Assembly (NCBI RefSeq): GCF_003385895.1
Contig: NZ_QRDQ01000008.1
Location: forward strand, 372,001 to 436,000
Length of the DNA stretch: 64,000 nucleotides
Source: Flavobacterium cutihirudinis
GTDB lineage: Bacteria; Bacteroidota; Bacteroidia; Flavobacteriales; Flavobacteriaceae
Direction of reading: 5' to 3'
Positions 17,416 through 26,608 of this stretch are shown here, piece after piece. Within the stretch, counting starts at the first letter, position 1, and each line of letters starts with the position of its first letter. Both the position numbers and the translations under genes were made by a program. The notes under the pieces are model-generated. The model had not been told where the DNA came from. It saw only the letters and a program-made list of their open reading frames with translations, and searched no databases.

Positions 17416-18318
17416 ATGGAAATACGTCATTTAAAATTGATAAAAGCAATTGTCGAAGAAGGCAGCATCACAAAAGCAATCGATAAACTTCATTTGACAC
17501 AATCGGCATTGAGTCATCAGCTCAAAGAAGCAGAATATCAATTGGGAACTGCCATTTTTTTACGCACTAATAAAAAACTGGTTTTAACAAAAGCCGGCGA
17601 AAAAATCTATGAATTAGCCAACGAAATTCTAAATAAACTCACCGAAACTCAATCTCAGATTAAGCAAATGGTTTTTGGCGAATATGGCGAAATCCGAATC
17701 AGTACAGAATGTTTCTCGAGTTATCACTGGCTTCCATCGGTTATGAAGCAGTTTCATCTTTTATATCCCAATGTTGAATTGAAAATAGTAATTGAAGCCA
17801 CTCATATTCCGCTTCAAAAACTTTTAGATAATACCATTGATATCTCCATTGTAAGCGACACCATTAAAGACAATAATATCAAATATACCGAGCTTTTTCA
17901 GGATGAAGTGGTTATGGTAGTTTCTGAAAATCACGCTTGGGCAAATAAAAAATATGTCGTTGCAGAAGATTTTGCTGATGAACACTTAATTATTCATTCA
18001 CTTCCGATGGAAACTGTTACTATTCATCAATTTCTTTTGGCTCCAGCCAAAGTTACACCCAAGAAAATTACACCAATGCCTTTGACAGAAGCTTCCTTGG
18101 AAATGGTAAAAGCAGATATGGGCGTAATGTCAATGGCAAAATGGGCGCTTCAGCCACATCTAAAATCAAGTCCGATCAGAGCAATTAAAGTCGGAAAAAA
18201 CGGTTTGAAGAGAAAACATTTTATCGCCACCCGTGCAAACGAAAACTATCCGGATTATTTCCACCATTTTATCAACTTTCTACAAAACGAAATCAACCTA
18301 CAATGGAATATACAATAA
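17416..18318 (+). CDS. LysR-family transcriptional regulator
   Basis: The 300-residue protein has an N-terminal winged helix-turn-helix (residues 1-60, EGSITKAIDKLHLTQSALSH) and a C-terminal periplasmic-binding-like effector domain from about 90. The start resembles MetR-type LysR proteins, but the ligand is unknown. LysR genes often regulate a divergent neighbour, which here is the rhodanese gene. Its 3' end overlaps the next gene by 16 bases, so the GNAT acetyltransferase is co-translated. Confidence 0.93.
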   Translation: MEIRHLKLIKAIVEEGSITKAIDKLHLTQSALSHQLKEAEYQLGTAIFLRTNKKLVLTKAGEKIYELANEILNKLTETQSQIKQMVFGEYGEIRISTECFSSYHWLPSVMKQFHLLYPNVELKIVIEATHIPLQKLLDNTIDISIVSDTIKDNNIKYTELFQDEVVMVVSENHAWANKKYVVAEDFADEHLIIHSLPMETVTIHQFLLAPAKVTPKKITPMPLTEASLEMVKADMGVMSMAKWALQPHLKSSPIRAIKVGKNGLKRKHFIATRANENYPDYFHHFINFLQNEINLQWNIQ

Positions 18319-18752
18319 GAAAATGCGAAATCGCCGATTTACCAAAACTGGTGATTTTATGTCAAAAACATGCTGAATTCGAAAAAGCTGATTATGATCC
18401 GAAAGGTAAAGAAGAAGGTTTAAAAGAAGCTTTATTTAATGAAAATCCTAAATTATTTTGCTTAGTTGTGGCAACAGACAATGATATTGTTGGTTATGTT
18501 TCTTATAATTTCACCTACTCAACTTGGAGCGCGGGCGATTTCATTTACATGGATTGTTTATTTTTAGAAGAAAAAGCCCGAAATTTTGGAATTGGAGAAG
18601 TTTTAATCAATAAATTAAAACAAATCGGGAAGGAAAAAAACTGCGTTAATATGCAATGGCGTACACCACAATTTAACGAAAGAGCCATTAAATTTTATCA
18701 CAGAATTGGTGCAAAAGGAAAAGATAAAATTTGCTTTTTTCTGGATTTGTAA
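18303..18752 (+). CDS. GNAT-family N-acetyltransferase
   Basis: A single 149-residue GNAT domain: YTIRKCEIADLPKLVILCQK at the N terminus, the VGYVSYNF strand, YMDCLFLEEKARNFGIGEVL as the acetyl-CoA pyrophosphate loop, and the ERAIKFYHRIGAKGKDKICF end seen in diamine or small-amine acetyltransferases. The acceptor is not predictable. It overlaps the end of the LysR-type gene by 16 bases. Confidence 0.9.
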   Translation: MEYTIRKCEIADLPKLVILCQKHAEFEKADYDPKGKEEGLKEALFNENPKLFCLVVATDNDIVGYVSYNFTYSTWSAGDFIYMDCLFLEEKARNFGIGEVLINKLKQIGKEKNCVNMQWRTPQFNERAIKFYHRIGAKGKDKICFFLDL

Positions 18753-18798
18753 TTATCTGGAAATTTAATCTCGCAAAGTCGCAGAGACACAGAGTTTT

Positions 18799-18900
18799 TT
18801 GTCATCCTGAGGAACGAAGGATCACACTTGAAACTCGACAAAGATTGGCGATTTAGAATAAGGAGCTTCTTGTGTGATCCTTCGTTCCTCAGGATGACAA
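18799..18900. repeat. 29-bp perfect inverted repeat (GTCATCCTGAG family)
   Basis: The arm at 18799-18827 is the exact reverse complement of 18872-18900. The core GTCATCCTGAGGAACGAAGG belongs to a dispersed element. A variant copy lies inside the lycopene cyclase gene at about 56214-56243. Here it sits between the GNAT gene and the epimerase-like gene, where it could also terminate transcription. Confidence 0.9.
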
Positions 18901-18902
18901 GA

Positions 18903-18934
18903 TTGCGAATAACCTCTGAACCTTTGTATCTTTG
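18903..18934 (+). promoter_or_regulatory. Possible promoter inside a CTTTG-rich repeat
   Basis: TTG at 18903-18905, a 21-nt spacer and TATCTTTG at 18927-18934 fit the Bacteroidota consensus. The -7 element lies within the repeated CTTTG sequence that recurs in other spacers. The ATG of the epimerase-like gene follows 21 nt later. Confidence 0.5.
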
Positions 18935-18955
18935 TGCCTTTGAACCTTAAAAACA

Positions 18956-19777
18956 ATGAAACAAATAAGCATTTTAGGCTGCGGATGGCTCGGATTACCT
19001 TTAGCGGAAAGACTTCTCGAAAAAGAAAATCTTGTAAAAGGCTCCACAACTTCTGAAAATAAACTTTCAATTTTAGAAAAAGCCGGAATAAATCCGTTTT
19101 TGGTTGCGCTTGAAAGCGAAAGTGTTTCAGAAAGTATAACTGATTTTTTATCCGAAAGTGAAATCTTAATTATTGATATTCCACCAAAATTACGTGGAAA
19201 TCAAAGTTTTTCGACTCCGCTCGAAATGACATTCGTTCGAAAAATCGAAAATCTAATTCCCTTTATAGAAAAATCAATCGTTAAGAAAGTACTTTTTGTC
19301 AGTTCAACTTCGGTTTATGGCGATGAAAATGACTTAATAAACGAAGAAACAATCCCAAATCCGGAAACGGAAAGCGGTAAACAATTGCTTTTGGCCGAAA
19401 ACATTCTTCTTGAAAACAAAAACTTCCAAACAACAATTTTACGTTTCGGCGGATTAATCGGCGAAGACCGACATCCTGTAAAGCATTTATCCGGAAAAGA
19501 AAATCTTGAAAATCCTGATGCTCCCGTTAATTTAATTCATCAAAATGACTGTATCGGAATTATTGAATCAATCATAAACCAATCAAAATGGAATGAAATT
19601 TTCAATGCCGTAGCGCCATTTCATCCAACAAGAGAGGAATATTATACGCAAAAAGCAAAAGAGCAAAACTTGGTTTTGCCAAAATTCAGTTCTGAACAAT
19701 CGAATATTAAAAAGGTAGTTTTGAGTAAAAAAATTGAAAATGTTTTAGATTATAAATTTAGATTAGCCAATTATTAA
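18956..19777 (+). CDS. NAD-dependent epimerase/SDR-like protein (YeeZ type)
   Basis: A 273-residue Rossmann protein. The nucleotide-binding loop is ILGCGWLGLPLAERLL at the very N terminus, followed by VLFVSSTSVYGDENDLINEE, which holds the catalytic Ser/Tyr region of extended SDRs in shortened form, and TILRFGGLIGEDRHP. The short length and the GCGWLG loop match the YeeZ-like group of unknown substrate. It is probably monocistronic, with its promoter in the repeat-rich spacer upstream. Confidence 0.88.
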   Translation: MKQISILGCGWLGLPLAERLLEKENLVKGSTTSENKLSILEKAGINPFLVALESESVSESITDFLSESEILIIDIPPKLRGNQSFSTPLEMTFVRKIENLIPFIEKSIVKKVLFVSSTSVYGDENDLINEETIPNPETESGKQLLLAENILLENKNFQTTILRFGGLIGEDRHPVKHLSGKENLENPDAPVNLIHQNDCIGIIESIINQSKWNEIFNAVAPFHPTREEYYTQKAKEQNLVLPKFSSEQSNIKKVVLSKKIENVLDYKFRLANY

Positions 19778-19833
19778 ATCAAAAACTTTGCGAACTTTGC
19801 GTAAATCTTAGCGCCTTTGCGGTTAAAAAAATT

Positions 19834-20310
19834 ATGGAAACAGTTTACATCAATTCACCTTTAGGAATCACCAAAATAGTTGGCGATGAAGATGGTATTG
19901 CTGTGATTTCTGTTTCTGATGTTGGCACAAATGAAGTTTCAAAGAAAATACCAAAAGTTTTAAAAGACGCTGTTTCGCAATTAGAAGAATATTTCGAAGG
20001 AAAAAGAACCGATTTCGACTTAAAATTGAATCCGCAAGGCACCGAATTCCAGCAAAAAGTCTGGAAAGCGCTATTGGAAATTCCATACGGAAAAACCGTA
20101 AGTTATATGGATCAGACCAAAAAGTTGGGCGATGTAAAAGCGATTCGTGCAGTGGCTTCTGCAAATGGCAAAAATCCGCTTTGGATAGTCGTTCCTTGTC
20201 ATCGCGTTATTGGCACAAATGGCTCTTTAACTGGTTATGCCGGAGGATTATCACGTAAAAAATGGCTTTTGGAACACGAAATTCCAAGTAAACAGCAAAG
20301 TTTGTTTTAA
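19834..20310 (+). CDS. ogt: Methylated-DNA-protein cysteine methyltransferase
   Basis: This 158-residue suicide repair enzyme transfers alkyl groups from O6-alkylguanine to its own Cys122 in the motif VVPCHRVIG. The DNA-recognition helix (PYGKTVSYMDQTKKLG), the Asn/Arg hinge region (ANGKNP) and GYAGGLSRKKWLLEHE complete the family pattern. There is no AraC or AlkA fusion, so this is the Ogt-type single enzyme. The spacer before it is CTTTG-repeat DNA. Confidence 0.96.
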   Translation: METVYINSPLGITKIVGDEDGIAVISVSDVGTNEVSKKIPKVLKDAVSQLEEYFEGKRTDFDLKLNPQGTEFQQKVWKALLEIPYGKTVSYMDQTKKLGDVKAIRAVASANGKNPLWIVVPCHRVIGTNGSLTGYAGGLSRKKWLLEHEIPSKQQSLF

Positions 20311-20314
20311 GTTT

Positions 20315-20512
20315 TTTGCCACGACCCGAGCGATAGCGAACAGGCGAAGCAATTCACCAATTTTCACTAATTTTTTTCTTTGCCTTAAAAACAAAAGGAT
20401 GTTTTAAGAAGAAAATTCGTGTGATTTGTAAAATTACTCACACAGAAATATCAAATTTATGTACATTTATAACCACAAAGAATTAGTGAAAATTGGTGAA
20501 ATTCGTGGCAAA
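20315..20512. repeat. Inverted repeat with a 27-nt insertion in one arm
   Basis: The right arm (20481-20512) is nearly the reverse complement of TTTGCCACG (20315-20323) plus 20351-20372. The left arm is split by a 27-nt GC-richer block (20324-20350) that includes CGAGCGATAGCGAA. It fills the ogt-exonuclease spacer and ends 5 nt before the exonuclease start codon. Confidence 0.8.
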
Positions 20513-20517
20513 CAAAT

Positions 20518-21231
20518 ATGATTGAAAAAATAAACCTCAACAATATTCTTTTTCTTGATATAGAAACTGTTCCGGAAGAAGAAAACTTCAATTCGCTTGA
20601 CGCAGAAATGCAATCGCTTTGGGATTTAAAAACTCAATACCAGCGAAAAGACGATTTTACGCCGGAAGAATTTTATGACCGCGCCGGAATTTGGGCCGAA
20701 TTTGGGAAAATAGTTTGTATTTCTGTCGGTTATTTCACCATCAGAGGGGATATTCGGAATTTTAGGGTAACTTCTTTTTTTGGAGAAGAAAAAAAGATCC
20801 TGAAAGACTTCAATAATCTTGTTAATAATCATTTCAATCAACCTCAACATCTTTTGTGCGGACACAATGCCAAGGAATTTGACATTCCTTTTATTGCACG
20901 CCGAATGATTATCAACCAAATTGCGATTCCGGACAAACTGAATTTATTTGGAAAAAAACCTTGGGAAATTGCGCATTTAGATACTTTAGAATTATGGAAG
21001 TTTGGCGATTACAAACATTTTACTTCTTTAAAATTATTGACTAAAATTTTGGGAATTCCATCTCCAAAAGGTGATATCGACGGAAGTCAGGTTGCACATG
21101 TTTTTTATGTAGAGAAAGACATTGACCGAATTGTAACGTATTGTGAAAAAGATACCATTGCCGTAGCGCAGATTTTTCTTCGCTTGCGCCGAGAAGATCT
21201 ATTGATTGAGGAAGAGATTATTCATGTATAG
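20518..21231 (+). CDS. Predicted 3'-5' exonuclease (PolB-like)
   Basis: The 237-residue protein is an RNase H-fold DEDD exonuclease of the PF10108-like group. Exo I is FLDIETVPEEENF (Asp14, Glu16), Exo II is LLCGHNAKEFDIPFIARRM, and Exo III is VTYCEKDTIAVAQIFLRL. It has no polymerase domain. Likely roles are DNA repair or nucleic-acid turnover. The neighbours ogt and an AlkZ-like protein are also repair-linked, though separate spacers argue against one operon. Confidence 0.88.
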   Translation: MIEKINLNNILFLDIETVPEEENFNSLDAEMQSLWDLKTQYQRKDDFTPEEFYDRAGIWAEFGKIVCISVGYFTIRGDIRNFRVTSFFGEEKKILKDFNNLVNNHFNQPQHLLCGHNAKEFDIPFIARRMIINQIAIPDKLNLFGKKPWEIAHLDTLELWKFGDYKHFTSLKLLTKILGIPSPKGDIDGSQVAHVFYVEKDIDRIVTYCEKDTIAVAQIFLRLRREDLLIEEEIIHV

Positions 21232-21339
21232 CTCTTTTTTTAGCTGCTAAGATTCTGAGATACTAAGATTCTAAGTTTTTGAAAAACAAAGACTAAACAA
21301 GCTTATATCACTTATATGGTTTAATAAAAAGTTTCAAAA

Positions 21340-22413
21340 ATGATTCATTCTGAAATTTCGCATCATCGATTGCTTGCTCAAAAGCTTTATAAAACAAATC
21401 CTTATTCGCCAGAGCAAATTGTAAAGCATATGGGTGCAATGCAGGCACAAGATTATGCAATGGCAAAATGGGCAATTGGTTCGCGTTGTGATGCTTCTGA
21501 AAAGGAAATTGACGAAGCTGTGAATTCGGCTAAAATTATTCGGACACATATTCTGCGTCCAACTTGGCATTTTGTTTCTTCAGAAGATATTTATTGGATG
21601 CTTGAACTTTCTGCTCCACAGGTGAAACGTTTTACAGCTTCTGCAGCTAAGAAATTTGGTTATGATGCCATAAAACTTGACCAAACCAATAATGCAATTG
21701 AAAAGCTTTTAGCCGGAAACAATTATTTGACTCGAGAAGAAATTATGCAGGAACTGGGCATTAGCAAAACTTCGAAAGAAGATTTTCTAAGCGCCGCTAT
21801 TATGATGAATGCCGAACTCGACGGTTTAGTCTGTAATGGAAAAATGAAGGGCAAAAAAATTACTTATGCTTTACTTGAAGAAAGAGTTTCAAAACCTAAA
21901 AATAAAATAAGCAAAGAGGAAGCTTTAGCAAAACTTGCGCTAAGATATTTTGAAAGTCACGGCCCAGCAACGTTACTTGATTTTTCGTGGTGGTCTGGTT
22001 TTCCGCCAACTAACTGCAAATTTGCCATAAATGCAATTGAGTTGCAATTAAATAAAATCACAATTGAAAACCAAGAATATTGGTTTGGAAAAACGTATTC
22101 AGATGCGGAAAATTTCCGCGAAAGCGTACATTTTCTTCCTGCTTTTGATGAGATTTTAATTTCGTATAAAACAAGAGAAGCTTCCATGCAACCTGAACAT
22201 CAATCAAAAGCTTTTACTAACAATGGCATTTTTAAGCCGATTATTTTAGAAAATGGAAAAGTGATTGGAATCTGGAAAAGAACCATAAAAAAAGGTCACG
22301 CAAAAGTAGAAACCGAATTTTTCAGCGAAGTCGAATCGACTAAAAAACAACTTCTCTTTGAAGGAATTAAATCTTTTGAAAATTATCTGGAGACCGAAAT
22401 TATTATTGAATAA
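21340..22413 (+). CDS. Winged-helix AlkZ-like DNA glycosylase family protein
   Basis: A 357-residue HTH_42-superfamily protein. Near the N terminus it carries MGAMQAQDYAMAKW, giving Gln35-Ala-Gln37, which matches the QxQ catalytic motif of AlkZ, the glycosylase that unhooks azinomycin crosslinks. THILRPTWHFVSSEDIYWML and SWWSGFPPTNCK are further family landmarks. Flavobacterial members are not characterised to my knowledge, so glycosylase activity is inferred. It does not belong to an antibiotic cluster here. Confidence 0.8.
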   Translation: MIHSEISHHRLLAQKLYKTNPYSPEQIVKHMGAMQAQDYAMAKWAIGSRCDASEKEIDEAVNSAKIIRTHILRPTWHFVSSEDIYWMLELSAPQVKRFTASAAKKFGYDAIKLDQTNNAIEKLLAGNNYLTREEIMQELGISKTSKEDFLSAAIMMNAELDGLVCNGKMKGKKITYALLEERVSKPKNKISKEEALAKLALRYFESHGPATLLDFSWWSGFPPTNCKFAINAIELQLNKITIENQEYWFGKTYSDAENFRESVHFLPAFDEILISYKTREASMQPEHQSKAFTNNGIFKPIILENGKVIGIWKRTIKKGHAKVETEFFSEVESTKKQLLFEGIKSFENYLETEIIIE

Positions 22414-22523
22414 ATCAGATTTTAAGTAAAAAATTATTCTTTTTGCCTATTACTTCCTGTTTCAATACTTAAATCTTTATGCTTATTATTGCTAAATAAT
22501 TACATTTACAAAAAATTATAATT

Positions 22524-23963
22524 ATGGTATTGAGCAGATTTTGGTTAGTGATTTTTATTTCTTCGATTCTCTTTATTGCAGTTAGTTTGTTTACTGCAAA
22601 CACGTATACAATCGATTCTGTTTTGAATGGAAAAAAAGATGACCCAATTTTAATTTCGGAAAAATACATCGAGCAACTTCCTGCTTTTATCAAAGACAGT
22701 ATTTCAAAAGCGAAAGATCAAACCATGATTATCAATCGTGATACGCTAAATGCTGACACGACTTACGTTTACAAAAACAAAACCGTAAAAATCTATAGCG
22801 GTCTTCAAAAATCTGATGGTTTATTGCCAACTTGCAAAAGTACTTTGGTTGATTTAATTCTTCCTCTTATTGCCTATTTAGCATTCTTCTGCGGATTAAT
22901 GGAACTCTTGATTATTTCTGGCGCATCTGGAAAATTAGCTAAAACTTTAAGTCCGGTTTTTGTAAAAGTGTTTCCAAGCATTCCTAAAAATCACCCTTCA
23001 ATATCCTACATGACCTTAAATTTTGCTGCCAATTTCCTGGGATTAGATTCGGCTGCAACACCATTTGGTTTAAAAGCAATGGAAAGTCTGCAGGAAATAA
23101 ATCCTGAAAAAGATAAAGCAAGCGACGCACAAATCATGTTTATGTGTCTTCATGCTTCTGGTTTAACTCTGATTGCAACTTCGATTATTGGGTATCGCGC
23201 TGCCGCAAATGCTACAAACCCAGCCGATGTAATACTTCCTTGTGTTATCACTTCGTTTATTGGTACAATTGCCGCTTTCCTAATTGTTGGAATCAAACAA
23301 AAAATCAATTTCAAAAGTGCTTCACTTTTAATTGGTTTAATTACCATGATTGCTGCCATCGTAGGTTTATTGATGTATGTGAATCATTTGGATTTAATCG
23401 GAAAGAATTATTTTACTTCTAATCTTTCAGGTTTAATCTTACTGACAATTGTTCTTTTTACTTTGATTTTCTCTTTCAAACACGAGAAAAAATTCAGAGA
23501 AGCAGATACTACTGTTTTCGACACTTTTGTTGTTGGAGCAAATAACGGTGTTAAAACCGGTGTTACCATTTTCCCTTATGTTTTGGGAATGTTGGTTGCA
23601 ATTTCGCTATTCAGAAACAGCGGATTATTCGAAATCATCAGTGACGGAATCGGATTTGTATTCTCTAATTTAGGCGTAAGCAAAGAAATCACCAATGCGC
23701 TTCCTGTTGCGATGCTTCGTCCGTTTAGTTCTGCTGGTTCAAGAGGCTTTTTAATTGATTCAATGAATACTTTTGGAGCCGATTCTTTAACGGCAAGATT
23801 GAGCAGTATTTTTCAATGTAGTGCTGAAAGTACTTTTTATGTAATTGCGGTTTATTTTGGATCTGTAAATATTAAAAATACACGCTACGCTTTGGGCACC
23901 ATGCTTTTGGTGGATTTGATTTGCGTGATTACGGCGATTTTTGTGGCGACTTGGTTTTTTTAA
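22524..23963 (+). CDS. Nucleoside-recognition (SpmA/SpmB-like fused) membrane protein
   Basis: A 479-residue membrane protein with two nucleoside-recognition 'gate' domains in series, resembling spore maturation proteins SpmA and SpmB joined in one chain. It has an N-terminal helix, a short extracytoplasmic segment (about 30-95), then TM clusters with SYMTLNFAANFLGLDSAATP and, in the second half, MLRPFSSAGSRGFLIDSMNT. Bacteroidota do not sporulate, so it likely has a general transport role. A REP-like palindrome begins 14 nt after the stop. Confidence 0.88.
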   Translation: MVLSRFWLVIFISSILFIAVSLFTANTYTIDSVLNGKKDDPILISEKYIEQLPAFIKDSISKAKDQTMIINRDTLNADTTYVYKNKTVKIYSGLQKSDGLLPTCKSTLVDLILPLIAYLAFFCGLMELLIISGASGKLAKTLSPVFVKVFPSIPKNHPSISYMTLNFAANFLGLDSAATPFGLKAMESLQEINPEKDKASDAQIMFMCLHASGLTLIATSIIGYRAAANATNPADVILPCVITSFIGTIAAFLIVGIKQKINFKSASLLIGLITMIAAIVGLLMYVNHLDLIGKNYFTSNLSGLILLTIVLFTLIFSFKHEKKFREADTTVFDTFVVGANNGVKTGVTIFPYVLGMLVAISLFRNSGLFEIISDGIGFVFSNLGVSKEITNALPVAMLRPFSSAGSRGFLIDSMNTFGADSLTARLSSIFQCSAESTFYVIAVYFGSVNIKNTRYALGTMLLVDLICVITAIFVATWFF

Positions 23964-23976
23964 AAACATGCATATA

Positions 23977-24083
23977 TTAAACTGGACTGAAGTCCAGCCC
24001 TACAATATGGTTCGAGCCATTGGCTCTTTCTTAGTTCCGGAGGAACGATTTATTTTGTAGAGCTGGACTTCAGTCCAGTTTAA
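23977..24083. repeat. REP-like palindrome, copy 1
   Basis: The outer arms contain CTGGACTGAAGTCCAG on the left and its reverse complement on the right, with inner hairpins GAGCC/GGCTC and GTTCC/GGAAC. Length is about 107 bp. It lies immediately upstream of the tyrosine transposase gene; copy 2 lies just downstream of it. Confidence 0.92.
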
Positions 24084-24108
24084 CCATATAAATGATTTGA
24101 TATATTTG

Positions 24109-24139
24109 TTTGTAGGAAAATTTTGTATTTTTATATTTG
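24109..24139 (+). promoter_or_regulatory. Promoter of the REP-associated transposase
   Basis: TTTG at 24109-24112, a 19-nt spacer and TATATTTG at 24132-24139 match the consensus. The ATG at 24164 follows 24 nt later. This excludes the longer frame starting inside the -7 box. Confidence 0.75.
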
Positions 24140-24163
24140 AATCCAATATTAAAAATATACAAA

Positions 24164-24625
24164 ATGTCAAACACCTTTCATCAAGTTTACATACAAGCCG
24201 TTTTTGCAGTCAAATATAGAGAAGCACTAATTACTAATGAATGCAAATCAAAAATATTAAGCATAATTGGAAATTTGATAAATGAAACAGGATGCAAAAC
24301 AATTATTATAAATGGCACCGAAGATCATGTTCACTGTCTACTAGCACTGAAGCCGACAATTTCAGTTTCGGATTTGATGAAACTTGTAAAAGGCAAATCT
24401 TCAAAATTTATCAATGATCATCAATTGACAAAATACAAATTTGAATGGCAAGAAGGCTATGGTGTCTTTTCATATAGTAAATCTCATATCGATGCTGTTT
24501 TCAAATATATTGCTAATCAAGAGGAACATCATAAAAAACAAAACTTCAGAGATGAATATTCCTCTTTCTTAAACAAATACAATGTCAAATTTGACGAGCG
24601 ATGTGTTTTTGAAAATCTAATTTAA
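24164..24625 (+). CDS. REP-associated tyrosine transposase (IS200/IS605 TnpA-like)
   Basis: A 153-residue Y1 HUH-family enzyme. The metal-binding HUH motif is EDHVHCLLAL (His55, His57), and the likely nucleophile is Tyr115 in YIANQEEHH, where the family has YxxxQ. These enzymes nick single-stranded DNA at hairpins. It is flanked on both sides by about 105-bp palindromes (23977-24083 and 24645-24749), with no TnpB gene. That layout is typical of domesticated RAYT proteins that spread REP sequences rather than of a complete insertion sequence. The frame and promoter look intact. Confidence 0.88.
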   Translation: MSNTFHQVYIQAVFAVKYREALITNECKSKILSIIGNLINETGCKTIIINGTEDHVHCLLALKPTISVSDLMKLVKGKSSKFINDHQLTKYKFEWQEGYGVFSYSKSHIDAVFKYIANQEEHHKKQNFRDEYSSFLNKYNVKFDERCVFENLI

Positions 24626-24644
24626 TATTCAAAACACATTAAAA

Positions 24645-24749
24645 TAAACTGGACTGAAGTCCAGCCCTACAATATAGCTCGAGCCGATGGCTCTTTCTTA
24701 GTTCGGGAGGAACGATTTATTTTGTAGGGCTGGACTTCAGTCCAGTTTA
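24645..24749. repeat. REP-like palindrome, copy 2
   Basis: Nearly identical to copy 1 and in the same orientation (GAGCC hairpin first, then GTTC/GGAAC). A few substitutions are seen, for example TAGAGC in copy 1 is TAGGGC here. It ends 115 bp before the fumarase start. Confidence 0.92.
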
Positions 24750-24863
24750 TATATTATGCGCATTTTTAAAATTTGCTTTTTTTATAAATTAAGACATACA
24801 AACACCCCTAATTCAAATTCTTTCTTAGGTAAATAATTTCTAACTTTGTAAAAAAACAAAGCA

Positions 24864-26468
24864 ATGATTGATTTTATATACCAAGATCCTTATCCTATCT
24901 TAAAGGATGAGACACAATACCGCAAAATCACCTCAGATTTTGTAAAAACAGAAAAATTTGGAGAACGCGAAGTTTTAACTGTTGATCCAAAAGGTTTAGA
25001 ATTATTAGCTGAAGAAGCCTTGACAGATGTTTCGTTTATGTTGAGAACGACACATTTACAAAAACTAAGAAAAATACTTGATGATCCAGAAGCTACAGAC
25101 AATGATCGTTTTGTCGCGTATAATTTGCTTCAAAATGCTTCGGTTGCTGCCGAAGGTCAATTACCAAGTTGTCAGGATACCGGAACAGCAATCGTTATGG
25201 CGAAAAAAGGTGAAAGTATTTTCACGGGTGTTGATGATGCAGAATGGTTGAGCAAAGGAATTTTCAATACCTACCAAAAACGTAATTTACGTTATTCTCA
25301 AATCGTTCCGATTTCGATGTTTGAAGAAAAAAATTCAGGATCAAATCTTCCGGCTCAAATTGATATTTATGCTAAAAAAGGAGCTTCTTACGAATTTTTG
25401 TTTATGGCAAAAGGTGGAGGATCTGCAAATAAAACCTACTTATATCAGCAAACCAAATCGTTATTGAACGACAAATCTATGGATGCTTTTATTCGTGCAA
25501 AAATCAAAGATTTAGGAACTTCGGCTTGTCCTCCTTATCACTTGGCTTTGGTAATTGGTGGAACTTCTGCGGAAGCGAACCTAAGCGCCGTTAAAAAAGC
25601 TTCTGCAGGATATTATGATCACTTGCCAACTTCAGGAAACATGGCTGGTCAGGCGTTTCGTGATTTAGAATGGGAAGAAAGAGTTCAGAAAATCTGTCAG
25701 GAAAGTGAGATTGGAGCACAGTTTGGAGGAAAATATTTCACACATGATGTTCGTGTAATCCGTTTGCCTCGTCACGCGGCTTCTTGTCCGGTTGGATTAG
25801 GCGTTTCTTGTTCTGCTGATAGAAACATCAAAGGAAAAATTACAAAAGACGGAATCTTCGTTGAACAACTAGAAGTAAATCCGAAACAATTTTTACCGGA
25901 AACAGCGCCACATTTAGAAGCGCCGGTTGAAATTGATTTAGATCAGCCAATGGCAGATATTTTGGCTAAATTATCTCAATATCCTATCAAAACCCGTTTA
26001 AAACTAAACGGAACTGTTATTGTAGCAAGAGATATTGCACACGCAAAAATTAAAGAATTATTGGATGCCGGAAAACCAATGCCGGAATATTTCAAAAATC
26101 ACCCCGTTTATTACGCTGGACCTGCAAAAACTCCAGAAGGAATGGCTTCAGGAAGTTTTGGACCAACAACTGCTGGTCGTATGGATGTTTATGTTGATGA
26201 ATTCCAGAAACATGGCGGCAGTATGGTGATGCTTGCAAAAGGAAACCGTACTAAACAAGTTACAGATGCCTGCAACAAATACGGAGGTTTCTACCTTGGT
26301 TCTATTGGAGGTCCTGCTGCGATTTTGGCTCAAGACAACATTCTAAAAGTTGAAGTAGTAGATTTTGAAGAATTAGGAATGGAAGCGGTTCGTAAAATCA
26401 CCGTTAAAGATTTCCCTGCTTTTATCATTACAGACGATAAAGGAAATGATTTCTTTGAGAATTTATAA
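24864..26468 (+). CDS. fumA: Fumarate hydratase, class I
   Basis: The 534-residue iron-sulfur enzyme interconverts fumarate and malate in the TCA cycle. Cluster and active-site Cys occur in [29 protein letters not shown] and [14 protein letters not shown]. The C-terminal beta domain follows with [20 protein letters not shown]. Alpha and beta parts are fused, as in E. coli FumA/FumB. A -7-like TAACTTTG (24841-24848) lies 15 nt upstream of the ATG. It stands alone and ends at a strong terminator. Confidence 0.97.
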   Translation: MIDFIYQDPYPILKDETQYRKITSDFVKTEKFGEREVLTVDPKGLELLAEEALTDVSFMLRTTHLQKLRKILDDPEATDNDRFVAYNLLQNASVAAEGQLPSCQDTGTAIVMAKKGESIFTGVDDAEWLSKGIFNTYQKRNLRYSQIVPISMFEEKNSGSNLPAQIDIYAKKGASYEFLFMAKGGGSANKTYLYQQTKSLLNDKSMDAFIRAKIKDLGTSACPPYHLALVIGGTSAEANLSAVKKASAGYYDHLPTSGNMAGQAFRDLEWEERVQKICQESEIGAQFGGKYFTHDVRVIRLPRHAASCPVGLGVSCSADRNIKGKITKDGIFVEQLEVNPKQFLPETAPHLEAPVEIDLDQPMADILAKLSQYPIKTRLKLNGTVIVARDIAHAKIKELLDAGKPMPEYFKNHPVYYAGPAKTPEGMASGSFGPTTAGRMDVYVDEFQKHGGSMVMLAKGNRTKQVTDACNKYGGFYLGSIGGPAAILAQDNILKVEVVDFEELGMEAVRKITVKDFPAFIITDDKGNDFFENL

Positions 26469-26518
26469 TTTTTTTTTAGCTGCTGAGATACTAAGTTACT
26501 GAGCTGCTAAGTTTTTTA

Positions 26519-26556
26519 AAATAATAAAACCGCCCTAAAAGGCGGTTTTATTATTT
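26519..26556. terminator. Bidirectional terminator between fumA and PAS gene
   Basis: A 16-bp perfect stem (26519-26534 with 26541-26556) with loop CTAAAA. Confidence 0.92.
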
Positions 26557-26608
26557 ATAATTGTTTCACTTTGAGCCTTTGCAACTTTGTGCCTTTGACC
26601 CTAAAATA

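Noticed and set aside
24164..24625. Complete IS200/IS605 insertion sequence
   Set aside because: There is no TnpB, and the flanking palindromes are full compound repeats also found alone at 57671-57773, which fits a RAYT/REP system better.
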